DNA of 24,971 nt from a virus. The notes under the pieces were generated by a model, which was not told the origin of the DNA, searched no databases, and worked only from the letters and a program-made list of their open reading frames with translations. This document shows positions 1 through 8,361 of the stretch, piece by piece. How positions within the stretch are numbered: the first letter of the stretch is position 1; each line of letters opens with the position of its first letter. Position numbers and translations under genes: made by a program. Where the stretch lies: the IMG/VR virus record IMGVR_UViG_3300048068_000305, positions 1 to 24,971 of that record. One strand, 5' to 3'.

Positions 1-1565
1 ATAAAGTCGTACCCATATCTGTCAATTATCCGTTCTTTTTCAAACCGATACAAGACGGTATGGACCGACCAAAGACCGAATTGGCCTACAGAATACCGGC
101 CTCGAGGCTCACAAGAAAATCGATCCAAAACAAGCAAGACCAAGAACTACTTGAGGGTCTTGACACAACAATCGACTGGAAAAACACAGGGGACAACTCC
201 TATGACGGGGAGAAACTAAAACTACTAGTACACGATGAAAGCGGGAAGTGGGAGAGGCCAGATAATATATTAAATAACTGGCGAGTAACAAAAACGTGTT
301 TACGATTAGGTTCTAGAATTATTGGTAAGTGTATGATGGGATCAACATCAAACGCTTTAGACAAAGGAGGAGCTAATTTTAAAAAGTTATATGGAAATTC
401 TAATGTAACAAAAAGAAACAGGAACGGGCAAACAGCGTCTGGTTTATATTCTTTATTTATTCCAATGGAATGGAATTACGAGGGTTTTATAGATGAATAC
501 GGCATGCCCGTATTTAACACACCTAAAGAAGAAACCCTGAGTCCTCACGGAGACGTTATAGACGTTGGAGTAATAGAACACTGGGATAATGAAGCAGATG
601 GATTAAGAGGGGACCAGGATGCCTTAAATGAGTTTTACAGACAGTTTCCGCGTACAGAAGAACACGCTTTTAGAGATGAAACAAAAAATAGTATATTTAA
701 CTTAGTTAAGATATACGAACAAATAGATTACAACGAGGACCTTGGCAACACTAATGTATTAACCACAGGCAATTTTCAGTGGGCTAATGGAGTTAAGGAT
801 TCTACGGTTATATTTACGCCAAATCCAAGCGGAAGATTTAAAGTTTCTTGGGTGCCAGGCGTTGCTTTACAAAATAGACAAATAGTAAAGAACGGATTAA
901 AAAGTCCAGGTAATGAACATATGGGTGCATTTGGTTGTGATAGTTATGATATATCAGGAACGACAGATGGGCAAGGTTCAAAAGGGGCTTTAGCGGGGTT
1001 AACTAAATTTAGCATGGAGGATGCTCCCGCTAATACATTCTTTTTAGAATATATAGCTAGACCACAAACTGCTGAAATGTTTTTTGAAGATGTATTAATG
1101 GCATGCGTTTTTTACGGAATGCCCATACTAGCTGAAAATAATAAGCCTAGGTTATTGTACTATTTCAAAAGAAGAGGCTACAGGGGTTATTCAATGAATC
1201 GTCCTGATAAAGTTTGGAATAAACTATCCGTAACTGAAAGAGAAATTGGAGGTATGCCTAACTCCAGTGAAGATATTAAACAAGCTCACGCAGCTGCTAT
1301 CGAAAGCTATATAGACAGATACGTTGGTTTACAAGAAGATGGCAGCTACGGTACTATGTACTTTAATACCACTTTAAATGAATGGTCAAGATTTGATATA
1401 AACAAAAGAACAAAGTTTGATGCTGCAATTAGCTCAGGTTTAGCTATCATGGCTTGCAACAGACACTTATACCATCCTAGACCTACAGTAGAAAAAAATA
1501 AAATAAATTTAAAAATAGCTAAATACACCAATTCTGGTGGTTTATCAAAACTAATAGAAAAATAA
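1..1565 (+). CDS. terL: Terminase large subunit, C-terminal part (5' end outside window)
   Basis: The reading frame is open from base 3 onward, so the ATG at 60 is probably an internal methionine (19 codons precede it without a stop) and the gene is cut by the window edge. About 520 residues are visible. The N-terminal Walker A/B ATPase motifs are missing; a GST-type coupling segment (KCMMGSTSNALDKGG, near base 340) is seen. The C-terminal half fits an RNase H-like terminase nuclease: an Asp in AFGCDSYD (codon 939-941) and a late Asp in KFDAAISSG (codon 1419-1421) suit metal-binding acids. The protein would cut concatemeric DNA and pump it into the head through the portal. The overall sequence, including GLYSLFIPMEWN and EGFIDEYG, matches my memory of crAss-like phage terminases. 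The portal gene follows after 4 bases. The first ~265 bases differ from the rest in GC content and codon use. Confidence 0.92.
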   Translation, partial: KVVPISVNYPFFFKPIQDGMDRPKTELAYRIPASRLTRKSIQNKQDQELLEGLDTTIDWKNTGDNSYDGEKLKLLVHDESGKWERPDNILNNWRVTKTCLRLGSRIIGKCMMGSTSNALDKGGANFKKLYGNSNVTKRNRNGQTASGLYSLFIPMEWNYEGFIDEYGMPVFNTPKEETLSPHGDVIDVGVIEHWDNEADGLRGDQDALNEFYRQFPRTEEHAFRDETKNSIFNLVKIYEQIDYNEDLGNTNVLTTGNFQWANGVKDSTVIFTPNPSGRFKVSWVPGVALQNRQIVKNGLKSPGNEHMGAFGCDSYDISGTTDGQGSKGALAGLTKFSMEDAPANTFFLEYIARPQTAEMFFEDVLMACVFYGMPILAENNKPRLLYYFKRRGYRGYSMNRPDKVWNKLSVTEREIGGMPNSSEDIKQAHAAAIESYIDRYVGLQEDGSYGTMYFNTTLNEWSRFDINKRTKFDAAISSGLAIMACNRHLYHPRPTVEKNKINLKIAKYTNSGGLSKLIEK

Positions 1566-1569
1566 AAAT

Positions 1570-3996
1570 ATGGCTGAGTCAGTTGTAACAAGTTATTTTC
1601 CGAGTCAAATTGCAAGCGATGCCGAGAAAATGTCAAAAGATTATGGTAACACCATTGGTAGAGCTATAGAAAATGAATGGTTTAGCTCCGATAACGGCAA
1701 TAGTCGATTTAAAAGTAATCAAGCTACTTTTCACAACCTGAGATTATATGCTCGAGGAGAGCAAGGAATACAAAAGTATAAAGATGAGTTATCTATTAAT
1801 GGTGATTTATCTTATTTGAATTTAGACTGGAAGCCAGTGCCAATTATACCAAAGTTTGTTGATATAGTTGTTAATGGGATTTCAGATAGACAATTTGATA
1901 TAAAAGCATACTCACAAGATCCATACGGTGTTGAAAAAAGAACTAAGTATATGGAGTCTATTATAAGAGACATGCAAACCCAAGCGCTAAACGACTTCGC
2001 GGCTAAGGAGTTTGGGGTTAATTTATTTGAGAATAACCCTGACACTTTGCCTAAAAATAAAGAAGAACTTGACCTGCATATGCAATTAAGCTATAAGCAG
2101 CAAGTTGAATTAGCGGAAGAACAGGCTATAACTGTTTTATTAGATGGCAACAATTACGATTTAATTAAGCGTAGATGCAATTATGATTTAACCACTATAG
2201 GTATTGGCGCGGTTAAAAATACATTTAGCAAGGCAGAAGGGGCAACTGTTGAATATGTTGATCCGGTAAATTTAGTTTGGTCATACACAGACTCTCCTTA
2301 TTTTGAGGATATATATTACGTAGGAGAGGTAAAAGCCGTACACTTAAACGAGCTTAAAAAACAATTTCCTTGGCTTACTAATGATGACCTGCAAAAAATA
2401 GCAGGCCAAAACACAAGCAACAATGGGTTTTATGACAGGACTCTTAGCAATTCGGATTATGACGATTCAAATACTGTTCAAGTTCTTTACTTTAATTACA
2501 AAACTTTTACAAACGAAGTTTACAAAGTTAAAGAAACAGCGACGGGAGCAGCTAAAATAATACCTAAGACTGATGAGTTTAATCCGCCGGAAGAAATGTA
2601 TGAAGAGTATGGCATATCTAAATTGTCAAAATCTTTAGAGGTTGTTTACGAAGGCGTAAAAGTACTAGGCGGGCAATTGCTTAAATGGGAGTTAGCTAAA
2701 AATATGATACGTCCTAAAAGTGATTATACTAAAGTTAAAATGAACTATAGTATTGTAGCCCCAAGAATGTATAGAGGTAGAATTGAATCTATAGTAAGCC
2801 GTATAACTGGTTTTGCAGATATGATTCAACTTACACACTTAAAGTTGCAACAAGTAATGTCAAGAATGGTTCCAGACGGAGTTTATCTTGACGCTGATGG
2901 TTTAGCTGAGGTTGACTTAGGCAACGGAACAAACTACAATCCGCAAGAAGCATTGAATATGTTTTTTCAAACGGGATCTGTTATTGGTAGGTCATTTACG
3001 CAAGACGGCGATATGAACCCCGGCAAAGTACCTATCCAAGAAATCACAACAGGGGCTGGTGGTCAAAAAATGCAAAGTTTAATTGCTAACTATAATTACT
3101 ACATGCAAATGATCCGTGATGTGACGGGTCTGAATGAAGCCAGAGATGGTAGCACACCGGACGCTAGAGCATTAGTTGGCGTTCAAAAACTTGCTGCAGC
3201 TAATTCAAATGTAGCAACACGACATATATTAGAGGGTAGTTTGTTTTTAACTGCAGATTTATGCGAGGGATTATCATTAAGAATATCAGATATATTAGAA
3301 TACTCACCAACAAAAGAAGCGTTTATACATAAGATAGGTAATCAAAATGTAGCAGTGCTAGAGGAAATGAGCGATTTGTATTTATATGACTTTGGTATAT
3401 TTATTGAACTTCAACCAGATGAAGAAGAAAGAGCTGTATTAGAAAACAACATACAGGCAGCCGTTCAAAGTGGTCTTATTGATTTATCAGATGCTATTGA
3501 CTTAAGGGAAGTTAAAAATATAAAATTAGCTAATCAATTACTCAAGATACGAAGAAACGAAAAGCAATTAAAAGACCAGCAAATACAGCAACAAAATATA
3601 CAAGCTCAAGCAGACGCTAACGCTCAAGCTCAACAAGTAGCAGCTCAGGCTGAGGTTCAAAAACAACAAGCTTTAATACAACAGAAAATCGCATTAGAGC
3701 AAGCCAAAGCTCAAATCGATTCACAAAAGCTAATACAAGAAGCTTCATTAAAGAAAGAATTAATGTCTTTAGAGTTTGAGATGAATATGCGTTTAAAAGG
3801 TATTGAGGTTAAAGGCAAGAAAGAAGAAATAGCAGAAAAAGAGGATCGTAAAGACGATCGTACTAAACTACAAGCATCACAGCAAAGTGAATTAATAAAT
3901 CAAAGACAAAACGATTTGCCCCCTAAAAACTTTGAATCCAGCGGAAACGATATACTTAGCGGCAACTTTAACTTAGGTTCCTTCGAGCCTAGGTAA
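1570..3996 (+). CDS. Portal protein
   Basis: This 808-residue protein lies directly after the terminase, the usual place for a portal, and its length suits the large portals of crAss-like podoviruses. The portal forms the dodecameric ring at one head vertex through which DNA enters and leaves. Residues 1-650 form the portal-like body, including a region (about 500-560) with RDVTGLNEARDG, similar to the conserved portal stem/crown region of this group. Residues about 658-790 form a long predicted helix or coiled coil very rich in Gln and Ala (19 Gln in residues 658-717), then become Lys/Glu-rich. The tail ends with a short disordered GN-rich stretch. The ATG at 1570 is preceded by an A-rich leader without a Shine-Dalgarno. 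The stop is followed by five more in-frame stop codons. Assignment rests on position, size and recalled family resemblance. Confidence 0.88.
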   Translation: MAESVVTSYFPSQIASDAEKMSKDYGNTIGRAIENEWFSSDNGNSRFKSNQATFHNLRLYARGEQGIQKYKDELSINGDLSYLNLDWKPVPIIPKFVDIVVNGISDRQFDIKAYSQDPYGVEKRTKYMESIIRDMQTQALNDFAAKEFGVNLFENNPDTLPKNKEELDLHMQLSYKQQVELAEEQAITVLLDGNNYDLIKRRCNYDLTTIGIGAVKNTFSKAEGATVEYVDPVNLVWSYTDSPYFEDIYYVGEVKAVHLNELKKQFPWLTNDDLQKIAGQNTSNNGFYDRTLSNSDYDDSNTVQVLYFNYKTFTNEVYKVKETATGAAKIIPKTDEFNPPEEMYEEYGISKLSKSLEVVYEGVKVLGGQLLKWELAKNMIRPKSDYTKVKMNYSIVAPRMYRGRIESIVSRITGFADMIQLTHLKLQQVMSRMVPDGVYLDADGLAEVDLGNGTNYNPQEALNMFFQTGSVIGRSFTQDGDMNPGKVPIQEITTGAGGQKMQSLIANYNYYMQMIRDVTGLNEARDGSTPDARALVGVQKLAAANSNVATRHILEGSLFLTADLCEGLSLRISDILEYSPTKEAFIHKIGNQNVAVLEEMSDLYLYDFGIFIELQPDEEERAVLENNIQAAVQSGLIDLSDAIDLREVKNIKLANQLLKIRRNEKQLKDQQIQQQNIQAQADANAQAQQVAAQAEVQKQQALIQQKIALEQAKAQIDSQKLIQEASLKKELMSLEFEMNMRLKGIEVKGKKEEIAEKEDRKDDRTKLQASQQSELINQRQNDLPPKNFESSGNDILSGNFNLGSFEPR
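3541..3920 (+). repeat. Low-complexity Gln/Ala coding repeat in portal C-terminus
   Basis: The DNA contains many near-identical GCTCAAG / CAAGCTC units (for example around 3601-3660 and near 3707), coding for alternating Gln and Ala residues. They produce a long uninterrupted helix-forming tail in the portal protein. This is seen directly in the sequence; the coiled-coil prediction is by eye from heptad-like hydrophobic spacing. Confidence 0.6.
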
Positions 3997-4028
3997 TAAT
4001 AATAGTAATAATTATATAATATTTTATC

Positions 4029-5198
4029 ATGTCAGAAGAACAAGAAAAAGAAGCACCTGTAGTTGAAGAGACTACTGCGCAAGAAACAAAACCTATGTCG
4101 TTCGAGGACGGCGTTATTAAGGTTGATTTATCAGAATTAAATAAACCAACAGAAGATGCCATTCCAGAGCAAGAAACAGATGCAAGCGATGTTCCTGTCG
4201 AGCAACCCCAAGACACGCCAAGTAGCGAAGAAGTGGTTGAAGAAGTACGGGAGTCCGTTCAAGATGAAGAATCCGTTCTTCAAGAAATAACAGAAGAAGA
4301 AGTACAAGAGCAAGTAGAAGATCTTCAAGAAGATGTACACGAAGCTCTCGCTGAACAACAAAATTCAGGAATTGAATTACCAGATAATATACAGAAGGTG
4401 GTTGAATTTATGAATGATACAGGAGGATCTTTAGAAGACTACGTTAAACTTAATACAGATTACGCCTCCCTAAATGAAACTCAATTATTAAGAGAATATT
4501 ACGAAACAACACGACCTCACTTAGACTTAGAAGAAATTTCTTTCTTAATGGAAGATAATTTTTCTTATGATGAAGAACTGGATGAAGATCGAGATGTACG
4601 TAGAAAAAAATTAGCCCATAAAGAAGAGTTAGCAAAAGCTAAAAATCACTTAGAGGGATTAAAAACAAAATATTACGACGAAGTAAAAGCTGGATCAAAG
4701 TTAAATCCAGAACAACAAAAAGCGGTTGAGTTTTTTAACCGTTATACAAAAGAAAACGAACAGGCAACTAAAGTAGCTGAACAACAAGTGTCTACATTTA
4801 AAAACAAAACAGAAAAGCTTTTTTCTAATGATTTCAAAGGTTTTGATTTCAACGTTGGAGAAAAGAAATTTAGGTTTAAAGTTAATAATGTAGATCAAGT
4901 TAAAGACACACAAAGCGACATTAACAATTTGGTCAAGAAGTTCTTGAACGATAAAAATGAAATGAATGACGCAGCGGGTTATCACAAGTCTTTATTTACA
5001 GCTATGAATCCAGATGCAATTGCAAACCACTTTTACGAGCAAGGCAAAGCCGATGCAATGAAAAGCAGTGTTGAAAAAGCCAAGAATATTGACATGAGCC
5101 CAAGAGGTACTCATGAGAAAGTCAGTATGCCAGGCGGTTTTACGGTTAAGTCAATTAAATCTTCTAGTTCGCCTAGGTTTGGAATTAAAAGAAAATAA
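4029..5198 (+). CDS. Probable capsid scaffolding protein
   Basis: This 389-residue protein lies between the portal and the major capsid protein, the classic place for a scaffold. Residues 1-120 are extremely rich in Glu and Asp and look disordered. Residues about 130-260 look helical with coiled-coil character and many charged residues. The protein ends in a short basic, Ser-rich tail (SSSSPRFGIKRK). An acidic disordered N-terminus, helical middle and basic C-terminus are common in phage scaffolds such as that of P22, where the basic end contacts the coat protein. I see no protease motif and recognise no exact family member, so the role is inferred from position and composition. The ATG at 4029 is the first Met of the frame and has no Shine-Dalgarno. 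The capsid gene begins 25 bases after the stop. Confidence 0.68.
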   Translation: MSEEQEKEAPVVEETTAQETKPMSFEDGVIKVDLSELNKPTEDAIPEQETDASDVPVEQPQDTPSSEEVVEEVRESVQDEESVLQEITEEEVQEQVEDLQEDVHEALAEQQNSGIELPDNIQKVVEFMNDTGGSLEDYVKLNTDYASLNETQLLREYYETTRPHLDLEEISFLMEDNFSYDEELDEDRDVRRKKLAHKEELAKAKNHLEGLKTKYYDEVKAGSKLNPEQQKAVEFFNRYTKENEQATKVAEQQVSTFKNKTEKLFSNDFKGFDFNVGEKKFRFKVNNVDQVKDTQSDINNLVKKFLNDKNEMNDAAGYHKSLFTAMNPDAIANHFYEQGKADAMKSSVEKAKNIDMSPRGTHEKVSMPGGFTVKSIKSSSSPRFGIKRK

Positions 5199-5223
5199 AA
5201 CAACAACTTAAAACTTAAAAATT

Positions 5224-6645
5224 ATGGCCGCAGCAGGTTCATTTACGGGTAGCGCAGGTGCATTAGCACACTTAACGCCTCGCCCAACACAAACGTTATT
5301 TAACGACAACTATCTAACTCTAAACGATTTAGATTTTACACAACAGTTCTTACCAGAAGTATATGAAAAAGAAGTAGAGCGTTACGGAAACCGTACGATT
5401 TCTGGATTCTTACGTATGGTAGGTGCTGAAATGCCTATGGCTTCTGATCAAGTAGTATGGTCTGAGCAAGGAAGATTACACATTGCATACGACCCAGTAG
5501 TAACAACTACAACTACAGTAACAATTCCAGCAGGTGCAGGAGGAGTTAACCAAAACGTTATTGGCCCAGGAGCTACAATTGTAGTTGCCTCAGCTGACGG
5601 ACTAGTTGTAGAAAAAGCTTATGTTCAAGCAGTAGCTGCTCCTGTAGCAGGCGCTGTAGAATTAACAGTAGTTGGTTATGCAGCTGCAACAATCACAGCT
5701 CACGCTGCTGGTAAAGTATTTGTATACGGTTCTGAATATGCAAAAGGAACTTCTAACGCAGGTACTTCTGTTGATGCAGCTTTCGAACAATTTAACAACA
5801 AGCCAATTATCCTTAGAGATAAATACAACGTAAGCGGTTCTGATACTGCTCAAATTGGATGGGTTGAAGTTACTACTGAAGCTGGAACATCTGGTTACTT
5901 ATGGTACTTAAAATCTGAGCACGAAGCACGTATTCGTTTTGAAGATCAATTAGAAATGGCTATGATCGAAGCTGAAAAAGCTGCTACTCCAATTACTCCA
6001 GCCGCTGGACTAGGTGGTGGAACTGAGCTTACAGGTTCTGACGGACTTTTTGCCGCTCTTGAAACTAGAGGTCTTGTTTATACAGACGCTAACTTTGGAG
6101 GCGCTGCTGGATTAGATGATTTTGACGTTATCTTACAGGAGCTTGACAAGCAAGGAGCTATTGAAGAAAATATGCTTTTCTTAGATCGCGCAACTTCTTT
6201 AGGTATTGACAATATGTTAGCACAGCAAAATTCTTATGGTACTGATGGTACTTCTTATGGAGTATTTGACAACTCTTCAGATATGGCGCTTAATTTAGGA
6301 TTTAGCGGATTCCGCAGAGGATCTTACGATTTCTATAAGACTGACTGGAAATACTTAAACGATGCTACCACTCGTGGATTAGTTGGAGATGTTGAAGGTG
6401 TTATCGTACCTGCAGGAACTTCTACAGTTTACGATCAGCAATTAGGAAAAAATATTTCACGACCATTCTTACACATTCGTTATAGAGCTTCTGAAGCTGA
6501 CGACCGTAAGATGAAGTCTTGGATTACTGGATCCGTTGGTGGAAACTATACAAGCGACGAAGATGCAATGAACGTTCATTTCTTATCAGAAAGATGTTTA
6601 TGTGTACAAGGAGCTAACAACTTTGTGTTATTGAAAAAAGCATAA
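5224..6645 (+). CDS. Major capsid protein (HK97-fold expected)
   Basis: The 473-residue product matches my memory of the major capsid proteins of crAss-like and related marine Bacteroidota phages, notably the N-terminal segment GFLRMVGAEMPMASDQVVW (residues about 62-80). It would form the icosahedral shell. Residues about 92-180 are an Ala/Val/Thr/Gly-rich, beta-like stretch that looks like an inserted surface domain. The core then resumes, with the acidic helix around EARIRFEDQLEMAMIEAEK suiting a spine helix. The gene stands out in codon choice: 12 of 18 Arg codons are CGN, mostly CGT, whereas neighbours mainly use AGA. This is consistent with selection for high expression. A strong hairpin terminator follows 12 bases after the stop, so the capsid message probably ends here in part. 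Confidence 0.88.
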   Translation: MAAAGSFTGSAGALAHLTPRPTQTLFNDNYLTLNDLDFTQQFLPEVYEKEVERYGNRTISGFLRMVGAEMPMASDQVVWSEQGRLHIAYDPVVTTTTTVTIPAGAGGVNQNVIGPGATIVVASADGLVVEKAYVQAVAAPVAGAVELTVVGYAAATITAHAAGKVFVYGSEYAKGTSNAGTSVDAAFEQFNNKPIILRDKYNVSGSDTAQIGWVEVTTEAGTSGYLWYLKSEHEARIRFEDQLEMAMIEAEKAATPITPAAGLGGGTELTGSDGLFAALETRGLVYTDANFGGAAGLDDFDVILQELDKQGAIEENMLFLDRATSLGIDNMLAQQNSYGTDGTSYGVFDNSSDMALNLGFSGFRRGSYDFYKTDWKYLNDATTRGLVGDVEGVIVPAGTSTVYDQQLGKNISRPFLHIRYRASEADDRKMKSWITGSVGGNYTSDEDAMNVHFLSERCLCVQGANNFVLLKKA

Positions 6646-6657
6646 AGCTTAACTAAT

Positions 6658-6703
6658 GTAATTGTTACCCTCGTTGTATTGGCGGGGGTAATTATTACTT
6701 TTT
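6658..6703 (+). terminator. Rho-independent terminator after the capsid gene
   Basis: Bases 6658-6673 pair with 6683-6698 to form a 16-position stem. It has one mismatch (6663/6693) and two G-T wobbles (6664/6692 and 6671/6685), and a 9-base loop. The GC-rich upper stem (6667-6673 with 6683-6689) is followed at the base by TTTTT (6699-6703). It lies just downstream of the major capsid gene, where a partial terminator would raise capsid transcript relative to the downstream tail genes. Confidence 0.82.
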
Positions 6704-6728
6704 ATCAATTATTTAATTATATTATATC

Positions 6729-7556
6729 ATGGCTAAAAAAGCTACAGCAGAAACAGTTGAGGTTGCAACTCAACCAACTAGTGCAAAAAATGCACCAGTT
6801 CAAAAAGCACCGGCTAAACCAGTGTTTGAATTTAAAGATAGAACTTATTATATTGCTACAGGAAAATCTCCTTTATTGTTTACCATCCCCTCAAGACACA
6901 GTCAGCGAAAGCCTTTACTGTATTTTGATGAAGAATTAGGTTATTCGCGGGAGCTTCGGTACGCTACTAATCAGCCAACGCCGCTTGTTGATGAGCAAAA
7001 AGGGCAAGTAACATTAGGTAGAATTGCTTTTAGAAACGGTACATTAACTGTAAAAAAAGAAGATGTTGCTTTACAGAAGTTGTTATCTATATATCACCCT
7101 TTTAAAGACAAGGTATACAAAGAACTAGATCCAGTACAAGATTCTGTTAATGAATTAGATTGGATTGAATACGAATTAGAAGCTCTAACAGCTGCTAAAA
7201 GTATGGATATTGATTACGCGGAAGCAATATTAAGATCTGAGTTTGGAGAAAAAGTTACAACATTATCTTCAAGTGAATTAAAAAGAGATTTGATGATCTT
7301 TGCAAAAAGAAATCCTATCTTATTTATGGAATTAGCAAACGACGATTCTGTCGAGCTAAGGAACACAGGAGCTAAAGCCGTTGAAGCCGGCATATTAAAA
7401 CTTTCTGGAGATCAACGTACATTTACATACGGTGATGGAAACAGAAAATTAATGACAGTTCCTTTTGATGAGCATCCTTATTCTGCATTAGCATCTTTCT
7501 TTAAGACTGATGATGGGATGGAAGTTTACAAAACAATTTTAAAAAGACTTAAATAA
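6729..7556 (+). CDS. Conserved virion-module protein of unknown function
   Basis: This 275-residue protein follows the capsid gene. Residues 1-35 are a low-complexity Lys/Ala/Pro/Thr tail. The conserved body begins near residue 38 with the segment FKDRTYYIATGKSPLLF, then IPSRHSQRKPLLYFDEELGY and RELRYATNQ. I remember similar proteins next to capsid genes in marine Bacteroidota phages, with the same SRH...PLLYFDE and RYATNQ pattern, but no established function. Position between capsid and ring proteins suggests a head accessory, completion or assembly factor. The frame is open from 6729 to TAA at 7556, and the ATG has an A/T-rich leader. A second overlapping open frame from 6679 is a shadow. 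Gene reality is very likely; the role is not known. Confidence 0.8.
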   Translation: MAKKATAETVEVATQPTSAKNAPVQKAPAKPVFEFKDRTYYIATGKSPLLFTIPSRHSQRKPLLYFDEELGYSRELRYATNQPTPLVDEQKGQVTLGRIAFRNGTLTVKKEDVALQKLLSIYHPFKDKVYKELDPVQDSVNELDWIEYELEALTAAKSMDIDYAEAILRSEFGEKVTTLSSSELKRDLMIFAKRNPILFMELANDDSVELRNTGAKAVEAGILKLSGDQRTFTYGDGNRKLMTVPFDEHPYSALASFFKTDDGMEVYKTILKRLK

Positions 7557-7564
7557 GTCACTAA

Positions 7565-7607
7565 TTATAGTAGCTAGGCCGCTATAATGGTGGCCTAATT
7601 ACTATAA
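7565..7607 (+). terminator. Hairpin between virion genes, possible weak terminator or processing site
   Basis: Bases 7565-7582 pair with 7590-7607. The inner stem TAGGCC/GGCCTA is perfect and is extended by GC and G-T pairs. A C-A mismatch (7574/7598) and a wobble precede nine more outer pairs. The loop is the 7 bases 7583-7589. No T-tract follows on the + strand (an A-rich stretch follows instead), so it is not a textbook terminator. It fills most of the 70-base gap before the next gene and may be an RNA processing or stability element. Confidence 0.5.
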
Positions 7608-7626
7608 ATAATAAAAAAATATACAA

Positions 7627-8358
7627 ATGGCAATAAGCGTGGATAGTGTTTACCAGCGGGTGCTTGGCATACTTAATAAAGAACAAAGAGGCTATGTAAC
7701 AGCTCAGGAATTTAACTTATTTGCTAACCAAGCGCAAGAAGATTTATTCGAACAATACTTTTACGATATAAACCAATTTGGTAGAATACCAGGTAATAGC
7801 ACAGAGTATTCGGACATGTTAAATCTACTTAACGAAAAGATTAACATATTTGAAACTTCAGCGCAACCAACTCGTACAGGAAACTTTTTTGACGAGCCAA
7901 CTGATCTATATAGATTGGGAACAGTAGTATATAAAAATACAACAACAAATTCCTTTGGTGCATCATCTACAGAAAGCATTGAAGCAGAGCGTATTAACGC
8001 TAACGAGTTTTTATACATAAACTCATCCCCATTAACAAAACCTAAAAACGTCAGACCTGTATTTGTAGCAAACACAAATGGAATCAGAGTTTATGGAAAC
8101 AGCGAGGTAACAGACGTTACTGAAGTTGAGTTTCAATACATAAAGAAGCCAGCTAAGGTTCAATGGGCTTACCAAATAGTATTTGACGAACCTTTATACA
8201 ACGCTGCGAATTCAGTTAACTTTGAGCTACATCCGTCGGAAGAAACAGAACTTGTAATTAAAATACTAGAATTATCCGGCATATTAATAAAAGACCTTAA
8301 CTTGTATCAGGTTATGAATCAAGAAGAGCAAGAAACCATTCAACAAGAAAAAGCATAA
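7627..8358 (+). CDS. Head-tail connector / ring protein
   Basis: This 243-residue protein begins with the pattern SVYQRVLGILNKEQRGYVT, followed by QEFNLFANQAQEDLFEQYF. I recall this N-terminus from structural proteins that lie between the capsid and tail hub genes in many marine and crAss-like podoviruses. Its likely role is as an adaptor or ring below the portal, comparable in position to T7 tail tubular protein A. The N-terminal 60 residues look helical, the middle is beta-rich and the C-terminus is a helix rich in Glu and Gln. The next gene starts 3 bases after the stop, which suggests linked translation. The assignment to a connector is from position and recalled family; which ring it forms cannot be told. 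Confidence 0.7.
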   Translation: MAISVDSVYQRVLGILNKEQRGYVTAQEFNLFANQAQEDLFEQYFYDINQFGRIPGNSTEYSDMLNLLNEKINIFETSAQPTRTGNFFDEPTDLYRLGTVVYKNTTTNSFGASSTESIEAERINANEFLYINSSPLTKPKNVRPVFVANTNGIRVYGNSEVTDVTEVEFQYIKKPAKVQWAYQIVFDEPLYNAANSVNFELHPSEETELVIKILELSGILIKDLNLYQVMNQEEQETIQQEKA

Positions 8359-8361
8359 CAT

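Noticed and set aside
60-62. ATG at 60 as the start of the terminase
   Set aside because: The same frame is open to the window edge and the upstream residues (VNYPFFFKP) read as terminase protein, so this is an internal Met of a truncated gene.
1346-1636. 96-residue open frame on the - strand across the terminase-portal junction
   Set aside because: Shadow of the terminase end and portal start; the + strand genes there are strongly supported.
5174-5181. TAGGTTTG, a match to the Bacteroidota -7 promoter pattern TAnnTTTG, upstream of the capsid gene
   Set aside because: It lies within the scaffold coding sequence and no TTG-type -33 element is seen at 19-21 bases upstream, so support is too weak for a promoter call.
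6679-6939. 86-residue open frame on the + strand overlapping the 275-residue gene
   Set aside because: It begins inside the terminator hairpin, is Leu/Gln-rich and lies out of frame with the well-supported gene starting at 6729.
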